NCBI GenBank assembly: GCA_041672395.1
Contig: JBAYZS010000035.1
Span: 1-24,538 of the forward strand
Source: UBA5287 sp041672395
GTDB taxonomy: Bacteria; Bacteroidota; Bacteroidia; Bacteroidales; Dysgonomonadaceae
Direction of reading: 5' to 3'
DNA: 24,538 bases
Below, piece by piece: positions 1 through 8,255 of the stretch; the stretch's first letter is position 1; each line of letters begins with the position of its first letter. The translations under genes were made by a program, and so were the position numbers. The notes beneath the pieces are model-generated. The model did not search any database and had not been told where the DNA came from. It saw nothing but the letters and a program-made list of their open reading frames with translations.

Positions 1-557
1 GGACTCTGAGCGGTACCATTGGAGTTGTAAACATTGATAAGATCTTCTGGTGTGCTCTCGCCAAAAATGTTATCATTGACATTGTAACTAATACTGTTAC
101 CTTCGCCATACACTTCGATAAATTGGGCCATTACGCCTGTTTTATCTCCTCCTTTTAGAGGACCCACAATATTGTATAAGTCGTTGTACTCAAACTTTAC
201 TCCTGTGGAAGTGGAAGCTACCATTCCGGATTGCACATTCTCGAATGTGTTGTCGATAATTGTGACATTTTTACAATTATACAGATAGATTCCTCTTTTG
301 GTAGGGGTAGAAGCGAATCGGTTGTTTCTGATAATAACATTTTCACAATTGTACAGGGCAATGAGATCTGCATCGCCATTCGCAAATTCTAAACCTTCAA
401 TAACAAAATTACTCATTCCTACATATTTTACAGGAGATGATGGAGAATAGGAACCAGTATAACGAGCTCCTTGTCCGTAAGATTGATGAATAGTTAAGAA
501 TAAAAGTAGTACACTAAGTACCATGCAAATACTTGTTCTTTTCATTGTTTGTTTCAT
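1..557 (-). CDS. Secreted right-handed parallel beta-helix protein (5' part, runs off the window)
   Basis: I found this by translating the minus strand from the ATG at 557 to the window edge; 185 codons are open and no stop is reached, so the C-terminus is missing. An ATG at 545 is an equally possible start. The N-terminus is a typical signal peptide (KR followed by a hydrophobic stretch ending near SYGQG, about residue 27). After it come short repeating units with regularly spaced Asn and hydrophobic residues (YNCENVIIRNNRF, YNCKNVTIIDNTF), the pattern of stacked PbH1 parallel beta-helix coils. Proteins of this fold in Bacteroidota are often exported polysaccharide lyases, hydrolases or adhesins; no catalytic residues can be assigned from the part seen. 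It is divergent from the capsule operon and may act on the surface polysaccharide or be unrelated. The fold call is firm, the function unknown. Confidence 0.75.
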   Translation of the reverse strand, partial: MKQTMKRTSICMVLSVLLLFLTIHQSYGQGARYTGSYSPSSPVKYVGMSNFVIEGLEFANGDADLIALYNCENVIIRNNRFASTPTKRGIYLYNCKNVTIIDNTFENVQSGMVASTSTGVKFEYNDLYNIVGPLKGGDKTGVMAQFIEVYGEGNSISYNVNDNIFGESTPEDLINVYNSNGTAQS

Positions 558-761
558 AAAAAATTGTCCACAAAATTACTTGTTTTTTCAACACGAATAT
601 CTTAAAAAATAACTCTTGCGATGGAATTTAATATCATTTATAGTCAATTAACTTAATAATTAAAACAAAATATGGCCTTTTTCTTACATTTTTTTAATAC
701 AAAGAGACATTTTTATATTATAACGTTGTTTATCAATTATTTATAATGTTAAAATGCGTGG

Positions 762-823
762 TTGGTTATAATATAACAAACACTTGTAGTTTACAATACA
801 AAAGAAAAATTACTTGGTTATAA
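762..823. repeat. Direct repeat TTGGTTATAA, two copies
   Basis: The 10-mer TTGGTTATAA occurs at 762-771 and again at 814-823, start to start 52 bp, which is close to five helical turns. Both copies continue into A/T-rich sequence. The placement just upstream of the putative -7 box fits a regulator site, but in such AT-rich DNA chance cannot be excluded. Confidence 0.25.
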
Positions 824-843
824 CATTTTGCATAAAGTGATAA

Positions 844-851
844 TACTTTTG
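844..851 (+). promoter_or_regulatory. Candidate Bacteroidota -7 box (TACTTTTG) for the capsule operon
   Basis: TACTTTTG matches the TAnnTTTG -7 consensus known for Bacteroides promoters. No convincing TTTG -33 element lies 19-22 bases upstream (the nearest TTTTG, 826-830, is too close). Transcription from here would give a leader of roughly 190 bases before the wza ATG at 1052. It is the only full match to the consensus that I found on the plus strand in this leader. Confidence 0.3.
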
Positions 852-895
852 GATATGTGAAAATACTTAATTGAAATTGTATAAATATCTATTGA

Positions 896-1006
896 TTGGA
901 TTTTAGGTTAAAATCAAACGTACTTGATTTACTCACTGGTAAATCATCAACTCTCAAAGAAATGGCTGCTAAACATTGGTTATCATTAGTTGCCGGATAT
1001 CAATAG
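896..1006 (+). pseudogene. Short protein-like reading frame, possible 3' remnant of a lost gene
   Basis: Between a TGA (893-895) and a TAG (1004-1006) lies an open frame of 36 sense codons with no ATG until 962. Its last part (KEMAAKHWLSLVAGYQ) has a composition unlike random AT-rich DNA (Trp, His, Gly, Val, Ala in a helix-like pattern). It sits just before wza, where the last regulatory gene of a capsule leader is often found, so it could be the tail of a deleted gene. I do not recognise the family and it could be coincidence. Confidence 0.25.
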
Positions 1007-1051
1007 TCGATAGTACTATTATTGAATTCTACTATTATTAAGTGTACCAAA

Positions 1052-1843
1052 ATGAAAAGAATCAACTTATTAGCTTTGATTATTCTATGTATGTCATCTT
1101 GTTCCCAAGTAAAAAACATTGCTTACTTTCAAAAAATTGACGGGGAAAAGACATTCATTAATAAAAGTTCTTTCGAAGCTCGTATTAAACCGGGGGACAT
1201 GCTTTCTATAACAGTTGTAAGTAGCGAACCGGAAGCTTCCAGAAGATATAATCTGATTACACCTCAATTAGATGACGAGATAAACTCTATGATTACACAA
1301 CCAACTCTGCAAAATTATCTTGTGGATATTAATGGAAACATCAATTTCCCAATATTAGGTGTAATGAATGTGCAAGGTATGAATAAAATAGAACTGGGAC
1401 AACATATTGAAAAGGAATTAAAACCTTTCTTTACTGATGAAATGCCAGTTATTACTATTCGATTCTTGAATTATTCAGTGAATGTTTTGGGGGAAGTTCT
1501 ACATCCCGGAAAGTTCGAAACTACGAATGAAAGAATGACCATTTTTGAGGGACTGGCTTTGGCAGGAGATATGACGATTTACGGTAGACGAGATAATGTA
1601 AAAGTGTTACGTGAAGAGGCTAACGGAGAAAGAAACATTTATACACTTAATCTCAATGATAGCAATATCTTTTCGTCTCCGGCATATTTCCTGGAACAAA
1701 ATGATGTGGTGTACGTCGAACCTAATCAGTCGAGGGCTAACTCTTCAAAATTCGGAGCAGCCGAGACATATAGAATATCTACAATTTCTGTTTTGATTTC
1801 ACTGGCAACCATGGCTGCCGCAATCATGGGACTGGTAAAATAA
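1052..1843 (+). CDS. wza: Wza-like outer-membrane polysaccharide export lipoprotein
   Basis: This is the polysaccharide export protein that forms the outer-membrane exit channel. I chose the ATG at 1052 (263 aa) over an in-frame TTG at 1022 because it puts a lipoprotein signal peptide at the true N-terminus: KR, a hydrophobic core and a lipobox ending MSSC, with Cys17 as the lipidated residue. A Poly_export domain follows (about residues 45-140, starting near RIKPGDMLSITV), then a SLBB-type segment (VNVLGEVLHPGKFE onward). The protein ends in one hydrophobic helix (ISVLISLATMAAAIMG), as is usual in the short Bacteroidota Wza proteins. It is the first gene of the operon and is followed 26 bases later by wzc, its inner-membrane partner. 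Confidence 0.92.
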   Translation: MKRINLLALIILCMSSCSQVKNIAYFQKIDGEKTFINKSSFEARIKPGDMLSITVVSSEPEASRRYNLITPQLDDEINSMITQPTLQNYLVDINGNINFPILGVMNVQGMNKIELGQHIEKELKPFFTDEMPVITIRFLNYSVNVLGEVLHPGKFETTNERMTIFEGLALAGDMTIYGRRDNVKVLREEANGERNIYTLNLNDSNIFSSPAYFLEQNDVVYVEPNQSRANSSKFGAAETYRISTISVLISLATMAAAIMGLVK

Positions 1844-1869
1844 CGGTATAATTATTAAATTTTTAAACT

Positions 1870-4266
1870 ATGTACAACTTTTCAGAGGCTGAAGAGGAAT
1901 TCAGTATGCTCTCACAAAAGCCCGTGGACTTTAGAAGCATACTCTTGAAATATTTTTCCTATTGGAAATGGTTTCTTATCTCTCTTGTAATTTTTATTAC
2001 AATTGGCTTGATTTATTATACACATAAATTACCGAAATACAAAGTACAGACATCTATATTGTTTAGAGATGATCAAAGAGGAGGTGGTACATCAGAAATG
2101 AACTTGTTCAAAGAATTAGGTTTGGTTACTCAAAAAAATAATGTTGATAACGAAATTGAAATTCTCAAAAAATCGTTGATTGTTGAAATGGTTGTAAGAG
2201 ACTTAGGACTCTATGCTTCTTATACCGAGATGAAACCGACAAAAATTGTCAGGGAATTGGGTCTGCACAAGATTTTCCCAAAATTGTCAATGAAAAAAAC
2301 AGAGGTGCTGTATGGTAACGAATGCCCTTTTTTAATTGTATTGCCTGTAAGCATGCAAGATAAACTGGATGGGGTAATTGTTTTTGATGTAACTGCTAAA
2401 ACGAATGGAAGCTACCTGTTTTCCGGAGTATTCTCGGAGGCACATTTCAATATAAATGCGTCTTCTTCTGATAGCATTGTGCGTCTTCCTTTCGGAAATG
2501 TGAATCTAAAAAAGGGTAATAGACTTTTAACTGAAGATATGACAGTGAGAGTGATTCTGCGAAATCCGCAAAATGTGGCTGATCAATATCTGGGTAATCT
2601 GAAAGTGGAACTGACTTCTAAAACAACTTCTATAGCTGACCTATCGTTGATCTGTACGGATGGGGAGTTGGGAAAAGATTTCATAAAAAGATACATTGAA
2701 ACATACAATGAAGAAGGAATAAAAGACCAGATTGAACTAGCAGACAAAATGTCTCAACTTATTGATGAACATCTTTCACAACTGAACAGTGAACTTAGTA
2801 CAGTCGAAACACAGGTTCAAAACTATAAACAATCTCAGGGATTGACAGATATCGCTTCTCAGGCTGATATATTTAATGTGCAATCAGCCAGTGTTGGACA
2901 AAAAAAGGTAGAAGTGGAATCACAATATGCTATTGCTTCTAACCTAAATAATTATGTACAACAAAAAAATAGTCATGATCAGATGTTACCCGCTAATTCA
3001 GGCATCACTAACTCGGTATTAAATGAGCAGATTAATCTGTACAACAACTTGGTAATGGAACGTAATAAGCTCTCTCGAATTGCATCCAGCAGTAATCAGT
3101 CGATGATTGCGTTGAATAACCAAATTGAATCAACATTTAACTCCGTTAAATCTGGATTACAAAACGAAAAAAATAACCTTGAGATACAACTGAACGATAT
3201 TTCGGCTATGTATTATCAGAACAATGCCAGAATAAGAGCCATTCCCAAACAGGAACGTGTTTATTCTGACATAAAACGTCAGCAAAATGTGAAAGAAGAA
3301 CTCTTTTTGTATCTGCTTCAAAAGAAAGAGGAAAAATATATGAATATGGCTACGGCTGAACCGAGCAGTAAATTGATTGATCAAATACGAATCTTGGGTG
3401 TCGTTTCTCCTAATCTAAAGTTAATAGGATTGTTTTTCTTAGCTATCGGATTGATTATACCAATTATTGTAATTAAGATTAAAGATCTTTTACGATACAA
3501 GATCAGTTCTAAAGATGAAATAGAAAATATTTCTTCTGTACCGGTTTTGGGCGAGATTCCTTTATCACAACAGTTGGAATTCACGGTTATAAAAGAGAAT
3601 GATAATGGCAGTTTTAGTGAAATGGTAAGACTCCTCAGGGCTAATCTACTCTTCATCAGCGACAATAACAATAAAAAGGTTATCAATATGCTGTCAAGCA
3701 TTAGCGGTGAGGGTAAGAGTTTTATAACTATTAATCTGGCAATAAGTTTGGCTATGCTTGATAAAAAAGTACTGATTGTTGAACTTGATATAAGAAAACC
3801 AAAATTGTCGAAATATATGGGGCTCGACAAAGATCAAGGGATAACTCTTTACTTATCGGGATATGCTACAAAAGAGGAAATTATCAAACCTACTCCTTTT
3901 CATAATAACTTATCGATTATTCCTGCGGGCAAAATCCCTCCTAATCCTAACGAGCTCTTGGCTAAGCCGTTGCTAGACGAATTAATAGTCGAATTGCGTA
4001 ATAATTATGATTATATATTAATTGACACTGCTCCATTGGGGGTTGTATCAGACAGTTTTTTACTGAATCGACTAGTTGATATCAACCTTTATATTGTTCG
4101 CGCTGATTATACTCCAAAAAGGTATATTCAAGATGCTGACCGTTATTTCAGAGAAAATAAACTCAAAAAAATGTATTTCATTCTGAACGGGGTTGATTTA
4201 AGTTCGGTATCTCACAGATACGGTTATGGTAAAAAATATGAATATGGATACAGGTCGACATCATAA
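1870..4266 (+). CDS. wzc: Wzc-like polysaccharide co-polymerase with fused BY-kinase
   Basis: This inner-membrane protein (798 aa) controls polymer chain length and couples Wzy to Wza. A Wzz-type domain has TM1 at about residues 34-50, a long periplasmic coiled-coil region rich in Gln/Asn/Glu (about 270-480) and TM2 at about 518-537. The cytoplasmic part is a bacterial tyrosine kinase with Walker A SGEGKS (612-617), Walker A' in LIVELDIRKP (Asp640) and Walker B in YILIDTAPLG (Asp719). The C-terminus carries five tyrosines within 11 residues (from HRYGYGK to EYGY), the usual autophosphorylation cluster. Kinase and Wzz parts are fused in one chain as in Proteobacteria and most Bacteroidota. No cognate Wzb-type phosphatase is in the window. 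Confidence 0.95.
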   Translation: MYNFSEAEEEFSMLSQKPVDFRSILLKYFSYWKWFLISLVIFITIGLIYYTHKLPKYKVQTSILFRDDQRGGGTSEMNLFKELGLVTQKNNVDNEIEILKKSLIVEMVVRDLGLYASYTEMKPTKIVRELGLHKIFPKLSMKKTEVLYGNECPFLIVLPVSMQDKLDGVIVFDVTAKTNGSYLFSGVFSEAHFNINASSSDSIVRLPFGNVNLKKGNRLLTEDMTVRVILRNPQNVADQYLGNLKVELTSKTTSIADLSLICTDGELGKDFIKRYIETYNEEGIKDQIELADKMSQLIDEHLSQLNSELSTVETQVQNYKQSQGLTDIASQADIFNVQSASVGQKKVEVESQYAIASNLNNYVQQKNSHDQMLPANSGITNSVLNEQINLYNNLVMERNKLSRIASSSNQSMIALNNQIESTFNSVKSGLQNEKNNLEIQLNDISAMYYQNNARIRAIPKQERVYSDIKRQQNVKEELFLYLLQKKEEKYMNMATAEPSSKLIDQIRILGVVSPNLKLIGLFFLAIGLIIPIIVIKIKDLLRYKISSKDEIENISSVPVLGEIPLSQQLEFTVIKENDNGSFSEMVRLLRANLLFISDNNNKKVINMLSSISGEGKSFITINLAISLAMLDKKVLIVELDIRKPKLSKYMGLDKDQGITLYLSGYATKEEIIKPTPFHNNLSIIPAGKIPPNPNELLAKPLLDELIVELRNNYDYILIDTAPLGVVSDSFLLNRLVDINLYIVRADYTPKRYIQDADRYFRENKLKKMYFILNGVDLSSVSHRYGYGKKYEYGYRSTS

Positions 4267-4291
4267 TGACAACTTTTTAATATAATAAGTT

Positions 4292-4720
4292 ATGACAATG
4301 AGACTCAATGGAGCAAGAATTATCACTCTCCACAAAACATTGGACAGAAGAGGGAATCTTTCTGTTATCGAGGAAATACAACATATTCCTTTTAAGATAA
4401 AGCGCACCTATTGGATATATGATGTACCCGGGGGAGAAGTCAGGGGTGGTCATGCCTATAAAAGAAATCAGGAATTTATCGTTGCTCTCTCTGGTAGTTT
4501 CGATGTGATACTCGATAACGGAAAAGAAAGGGAGGTGTTTTCTCTGAATCGTTCTTATTATGGATTGTATGTTCCAAAGGGTGTGTGGAGACAAATGCAG
4601 AATTTTTCAACAAATTCTTTGGCTCTAGTACTAGCCTCAACGAAATTCGATGTTACAGATTATATATATGATTACGCACTATTTAAAGAATTTACAAATG
4701 AAAAAAACGAACATATATGA
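4292..4720 (+). CDS. fdtA: FdtA-like dTDP-4-keto-6-deoxyglucose 3,4-ketoisomerase, copy 1 (WxcM-like cupin)
   Basis: This 142-aa cupin belongs to the FdtA/QdtA/WxcM family, which moves the keto group of dTDP-4-keto-6-deoxy-D-glucose from C4 to C3 before amination. Family hallmarks are DRRGNLSVIE (Arg20), IPFKIKRTYWIYDVPGG, SGSFDVILDNG and the C-terminal LVLAS..D..DYIYDY. The HAHK motif of the family reads HAYK here (His54, Tyr56), so the second His of the conserved pair is replaced by Tyr. An in-frame ATG at 4298 is an alternative start. It overlaps the next gene, a second FdtA paralog, by 23 bases. It may be a working enzyme of altered specificity, a partner subunit for copy 2, or degenerate. 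Confidence 0.85.
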   Translation: MTMRLNGARIITLHKTLDRRGNLSVIEEIQHIPFKIKRTYWIYDVPGGEVRGGHAYKRNQEFIVALSGSFDVILDNGKEREVFSLNRSYYGLYVPKGVWRQMQNFSTNSLALVLASTKFDVTDYIYDYALFKEFTNEKNEHI

Positions 4721-5111
4721 TTGTTCTATGATTGAAATTGACAAACATCATCACGAAAAAGGGAACATCAGCGTAGTTGAAAATGGTAAAACTATTCCTT
4801 TTAATGTAAAACGGGTATATTATCTCTATGATGTACCGGGTGGTGAATCTAGGGGTGGACATGCTCATAAAGAGTTACAACAATTCATTGTTGCGGCTAG
4901 TGGTAGCTTCGATGTGACATTGGATGATGGCATATTGAAAAGAACCTTTACAATTAACAGACCTTATCGCGGACTTCTTATTGTCCCAGGTATCTGGAGA
5001 GAATTGGACAACTTCTCGTCCGGCTCTGTTTGTCTTGTACTGGCTTCTACAGAGTATACTGAAGATGACTATATTAGAGATTATAACATGTTTAAAGAGT
5101 ATAAAAAATGA
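4698..5111 (+). CDS. fdtA: FdtA-like dTDP-4-keto-6-deoxyglucose 3,4-ketoisomerase, copy 2
   Basis: This is the second FdtA-family cupin (137 aa from the ATG at 4698; the frame is open further upstream to 4650, but that part lies inside copy 1 and is not conserved). It keeps the HxH pair in GGHAHKE (His55, His57), the DVPGG turn, SGSFDVTLDDG, and LVLAS...DDYIRDYNMF. The Arg of the family's RG-(S/N)-L segment is Lys here (HHEKGNIS, Lys21). So copy 1 has the Arg but not the second His, and copy 2 has the reverse. It overlaps the FdtC-like gene by 4 bases (ATGA), which suggests translational coupling. The predicted product is the 3-keto sugar used by the downstream aminotransferase. Confidence 0.88.
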   Translation: MKKTNIYDCSMIEIDKHHHEKGNISVVENGKTIPFNVKRVYYLYDVPGGESRGGHAHKELQQFIVAASGSFDVTLDDGILKRTFTINRPYRGLLIVPGIWRELDNFSSGSVCLVLASTEYTEDDYIRDYNMFKEYKK

Positions 5112-5641
5112 TTTACCAAAATACTGATGTACAGAGTGCATTCATAGGTGAAAACACGAATATATGGCAGTTCAGCGTGGTGCTACAGGGTGCAAGAATT
5201 GGTAATAACTGCAATATTTGTGCACATGTATTTATTGAAAATGATGTTATTATTGGTAATAATGTAACCATAAAAAGTGGGGTTCAGTTATGGGATGGAA
5301 TAACAATTGAAGATAATGTATTCATAGGTCCAAATGCAACTTTCACCAATGAATTGGTTCCAAGATCCAAGGCTCATGACTCGTCGAAATTGAAAAAGAC
5401 ATTGATAAAAAACGGTGCTTCGATTGGGGCAAATGCAACTATATTACCGGGAATTGTGATTGGAGCTTATGCTTTTATTGGGGCTGGAAGCGTTATCACT
5501 AAAGATATTGAGGATTATACTTTGTGGTATGGTAATCCGGCTGTTCAAAAAGGGTACATTACTGAAAATGGAATTATACTAGATATGAACAAAAAGGATA
5601 AATTAGGAGTGGAACATCAACTTAAAAACGAATTCCTATGA
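5108..5641 (+). CDS. fdtC: FdtC-like left-handed beta-helix N-acetyltransferase for the 3-amino sugar
   Basis: This 177-aa hexapeptide-repeat transferase shows repeated [IV]-G-x-x units (IGNNCNICAHVFIE, IGNNVTIKSGV, IGANATILPGIVIGAYAFIGAGSVI) and the C-terminal YGNPA loop typical of the WbpD/FdtC group. From its family and position between FdtA-like and FdtB-like genes, it most likely transfers acetyl from acetyl-CoA to the 3-amino group of dTDP-3-amino-3,6-dideoxyhexose, giving dTDP-Fuc3NAc or dTDP-Qui3NAc. The acyl donor is inferred. The gene overlaps its neighbours on both sides by 4 bases. Confidence 0.85.
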   Translation: MIYQNTDVQSAFIGENTNIWQFSVVLQGARIGNNCNICAHVFIENDVIIGNNVTIKSGVQLWDGITIEDNVFIGPNATFTNELVPRSKAHDSSKLKKTLIKNGASIGANATILPGIVIGAYAFIGAGSVITKDIEDYTLWYGNPAVQKGYITENGIILDMNKKDKLGVEHQLKNEFL

Positions 5642-6753
5642 TTAAATTTCTTGATTTGGAGAAAATAATGCGTAAGTATGATACTGAAATTCATCAGGCT
5701 GCTTCTCGTGTTATCGATGCTGGCTGGTATCTTCTTGGAAATGAAACCAAACAGTTCGAGAAGGATTATTCAAATTATATAGGTTCCCACTATTGTGTTG
5801 CTGTAGCAAACGGATTGGATGCTTTACGAATTATCTTAAGGTCTTATATGGAATTGGGTACAATTTCAAAAGGTGACGAAATAATTGTTCCGGCTAATAC
5901 TTTTATAGCCTCTATCCTTGCTATTAGTGATAATGAGCTTGTTCCTATTTTAGTTGAACCTGATATCAATACATATTTGATAGATGAGTCGAAGATGGAA
6001 GAGGCTATTACACCAAAAACAAAAGGAATCATGATAGTGCATCTTTATGGTCAATGTGCTTACACTTATGAAATTGCTGACATATGCAAGAAGCATAACT
6101 TATTACTGATTGAAGACAATGCACAATCTGTTGGTTGTAAATTCCATGATAGAATTACAGGTTCGCTTGGTGATGCTGCTGGTCATAGTTTCTATCCGGG
6201 AAAAAACTTAGGAGCTTTTGGAGATGGTGGTGCGATTACTACCAACAATAAGACTTTGGCAGATACTGCACGAGCTTTGGCAAACTATGGTTCTAATGCC
6301 AAATACATATTTGAATACAAGGGATTAAACAGCCGACTAGATGAAATTCAAGCTGCCATTCTGGATGTAAAACTGAAGCATTTGGACGAAGATAACGAAC
6401 ACAGAAAAGTAGTGGCTCAATACTATTTTGATAATATAAATAACCCGGAAATCATACTACCTGTCGCAAAAGAGAGGGATGCGCATGTTTTTCACTTATA
6501 TGTGATTAGAACAACTAATCGCGACGAACTGCTGCAATATCTTTCTGACAATCATATTCAGGTGCTTATTCACTATCCTATCCCACCACATAAACAGAAA
6601 GCTTACAAAGAGTGGAACAATTTGCATTTTCCTGTCACTGAGAAAATTCATAACGAAGTATTAAGTTTACCCATAAGCCAGGTCATCACTGACGATGAAG
6701 TGAAAACAGTAGTGGAAATTGTGAACTCTTTCCATTCAAATAATAAATGTTGA
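5638..6753 (+). CDS. fdtB: FdtB-like PLP-dependent sugar 3-aminotransferase (DegT/DnrJ/EryC1/StrS)
   Basis: This 371-aa aminotransferase converts the 3-keto sugar made by the FdtA-like enzymes into the 3-amino-3,6-dideoxyhexose, using PLP and probably glutamate. The family is clear: the glycine-rich ANGLDAL segment, EDNAQSVG with the PLP-ring-binding Asp160, FYPGKNLGAFGDGGA with the Schiff-base Lys189, and NSRLDEIQAAIL. The length is normal for the family. The product is dTDP-Fuc3N or dTDP-Qui3N; which C4 stereochemistry is made depends on the ketoisomerases and cannot be read from this protein. It is the last gene of the four-gene amino-sugar module. Confidence 0.9.
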   Translation: MIKFLDLEKIMRKYDTEIHQAASRVIDAGWYLLGNETKQFEKDYSNYIGSHYCVAVANGLDALRIILRSYMELGTISKGDEIIVPANTFIASILAISDNELVPILVEPDINTYLIDESKMEEAITPKTKGIMIVHLYGQCAYTYEIADICKKHNLLLIEDNAQSVGCKFHDRITGSLGDAAGHSFYPGKNLGAFGDGGAITTNNKTLADTARALANYGSNAKYIFEYKGLNSRLDEIQAAILDVKLKHLDEDNEHRKVVAQYYFDNINNPEIILPVAKERDAHVFHLYVIRTTNRDELLQYLSDNHIQVLIHYPIPPHKQKAYKEWNNLHFPVTEKIHNEVLSLPISQVITDDEVKTVVEIVNSFHSNNKC

Positions 6754-6759
6754 TAAAAA

Positions 6760-8250
6760 ATGAATGAACAACAATCATCATACCGGCAAATAATGAAAGC
6801 GACTTCTCTGTTTGGAGGGGTTCAGTTCTTTCAGATAATAATTTCGGTGATACGCTCCAAATTTATAGCTGTGTTACTGGGACCAACAGGTATGGGTATT
6901 GTTGGCTTACTTACCTCAACAACAGGCTTGGTGGGGGCACTAACTAATTTTGGTCTGGGTACCAGTGCCGTAAAAAATATATCGGAAGCGAACAGTACAG
7001 GAGATGAAAATCGAATACTGTCGGTCATTTCTGTGATGCGGCGACTGGTTTGGATTACCGGCGCTTTGGGAAGCATCATGACGTTGATTTTCTCTCCATG
7101 GCTAAGCGAGATTACATTTGGGAACAAGGATTATGCATTCGCTTTTATTTGGCTGTCAATAACCTTGCTTTTAAATCAGCTAAGCGGTGGACAATTGGTT
7201 CTACTACAGGGATTACGTAAGATAAAACAGTTGGCTCAAGCAAATGTTTATGGTAGTTTAAGTGCATTAATTATCACTATTCCTCTCTATTATAAATTTG
7301 GAGAAAAGGGTATTGTTCCAGTCATGATTATTACTGCTGTTATCACGCTCTTTTTCTCTTGGTACTTTGCACGTACTGCCAAAATGAAATCGATAAAGAT
7401 AACAAAAGAATTAACGCTTACTGAGGGCAAAAATATGCTCAAAATGGGGTTTGCAATTAGTTTGAGTGGATTAATTTCCCTGATGGGTGCTTATATTTTA
7501 CGTATTTTCATAAACCGAACCGGAAACTTATCGGATGTGGGTTTATATAGCGCAGGTTTTACCATTATCGGAAGTTATGTGGGAATGATTTTTAGCGCTA
7601 TGGGAACGGATTATTATCCGCGACTATCAGCTGTTGCAAACGATGATGAACAATGCAGACAAAACATCAATCAACAGGCTGAAATTGCTTTGCTTATATT
7701 GGCTCCTATATTGATTATTTTTCTGGTATTTGTTAATTGGGCAGTTATTTTACTTTATTCTACTAAGTTTTTGGCCGTGACAGATATGGTGTATTGGGCG
7801 GCATTAGGTATGTTTTTTAAAGCTATTAGTTGGTCGATCGCCTTTGTCTTTCTAGCAAAAGGTGCGAGCTTGCTTTTCTTTTGGAATGAATTGGCCGGCG
7901 AATCATATACTTTGGGATTTAATGTACTGGGGTATCATTTGGGTGGATTGACCGGCTTAGGAATCTCATTTTTGATAACGTATCTTATCTATATGATTCA
8001 GGTGTTCATAATCGCAAAAGTAAAATACAAATTTTCATTCAGTCCTTCGTTTAAAAAAATCTTTCTGTTACAGTTTGTATTGGCGCTAATGGGATTTGTA
8101 GTTGTTAAACTTTTTAGTCAGCCTTATCCGTATGTCATAGGTTCTGTATTAATCGGAATTTCAGTTTGGTATTCATACAAAGAGCTGGATAACAGAATAG
8201 GATTGAATGATATTTTGAAAAATTATGTATCAAAATTCAAAAACAAATAG
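6760..8250 (+). CDS. wzx: Wzx-type O-unit flippase
   Basis: This 496-aa polytopic membrane protein of the MOP/PST superfamily moves the undecaprenyl-diphosphate-linked repeat unit across the inner membrane. Hydrophobic segments run through the whole length (about 12), starting with FGGVQFFQIIISVIRSKFIAVLLGPTGMGIVGL, a start typical of the Bacteroidota O-antigen translocase group. Substrate specificity cannot be read from the sequence. The gene begins 6 bases after fdtB and ends 5 bases before the first glycosyltransferase. Confidence 0.9.
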   Translation: MNEQQSSYRQIMKATSLFGGVQFFQIIISVIRSKFIAVLLGPTGMGIVGLLTSTTGLVGALTNFGLGTSAVKNISEANSTGDENRILSVISVMRRLVWITGALGSIMTLIFSPWLSEITFGNKDYAFAFIWLSITLLLNQLSGGQLVLLQGLRKIKQLAQANVYGSLSALIITIPLYYKFGEKGIVPVMIITAVITLFFSWYFARTAKMKSIKITKELTLTEGKNMLKMGFAISLSGLISLMGAYILRIFINRTGNLSDVGLYSAGFTIIGSYVGMIFSAMGTDYYPRLSAVANDDEQCRQNINQQAEIALLILAPILIIFLVFVNWAVILLYSTKFLAVTDMVYWAALGMFFKAISWSIAFVFLAKGASLLFFWNELAGESYTLGFNVLGYHLGGLTGLGISFLITYLIYMIQVFIIAKVKYKFSFSPSFKKIFLLQFVLALMGFVVVKLFSQPYPYVIGSVLIGISVWYSYKELDNRIGLNDILKNYVSKFKNK

Positions 8251-8255
8251 GCCAT

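Larger units (their letters stand above)
558..1051. other. AT-rich divergent intergenic / capsule operon leader
   Basis: This stretch separates the minus-strand beta-helix gene from wza and must carry the control region of the whole operon. It contains a TAnnTTTG-type box (844-851), a 10-bp direct repeat TTGGTTATAA (762-771 and 814-823) and a short protein-like reading frame (896-1006). A minus-strand TAnnTTTG match (TAATTTTG, 578-571) lies close to the beta-helix start and would give a very short leader. I see no gene for a NusG-like UpxY antiterminator or for UpxZ, which often precede wza in Bacteroides loci, and no widely spaced inverted repeats that would mark an invertible promoter. Confidence 0.6.

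Noticed and set aside
1022..1051. Upstream TTG start for wza
   Set aside because: It would place ten polar residues before a lipoprotein signal peptide that starts perfectly at the ATG at 1052.
3381..3830. 149-codon minus-strand open frame within wzc
   Set aside because: It lies opposite the conserved kinase region and has low-complexity Leu/Ile/Ser-rich sequence typical of antisense frames.
4277..4594. 105-codon minus-strand open frame opposite the first fdtA
   Set aside because: It is antisense to a conserved cupin gene, with no domain pattern of its own.
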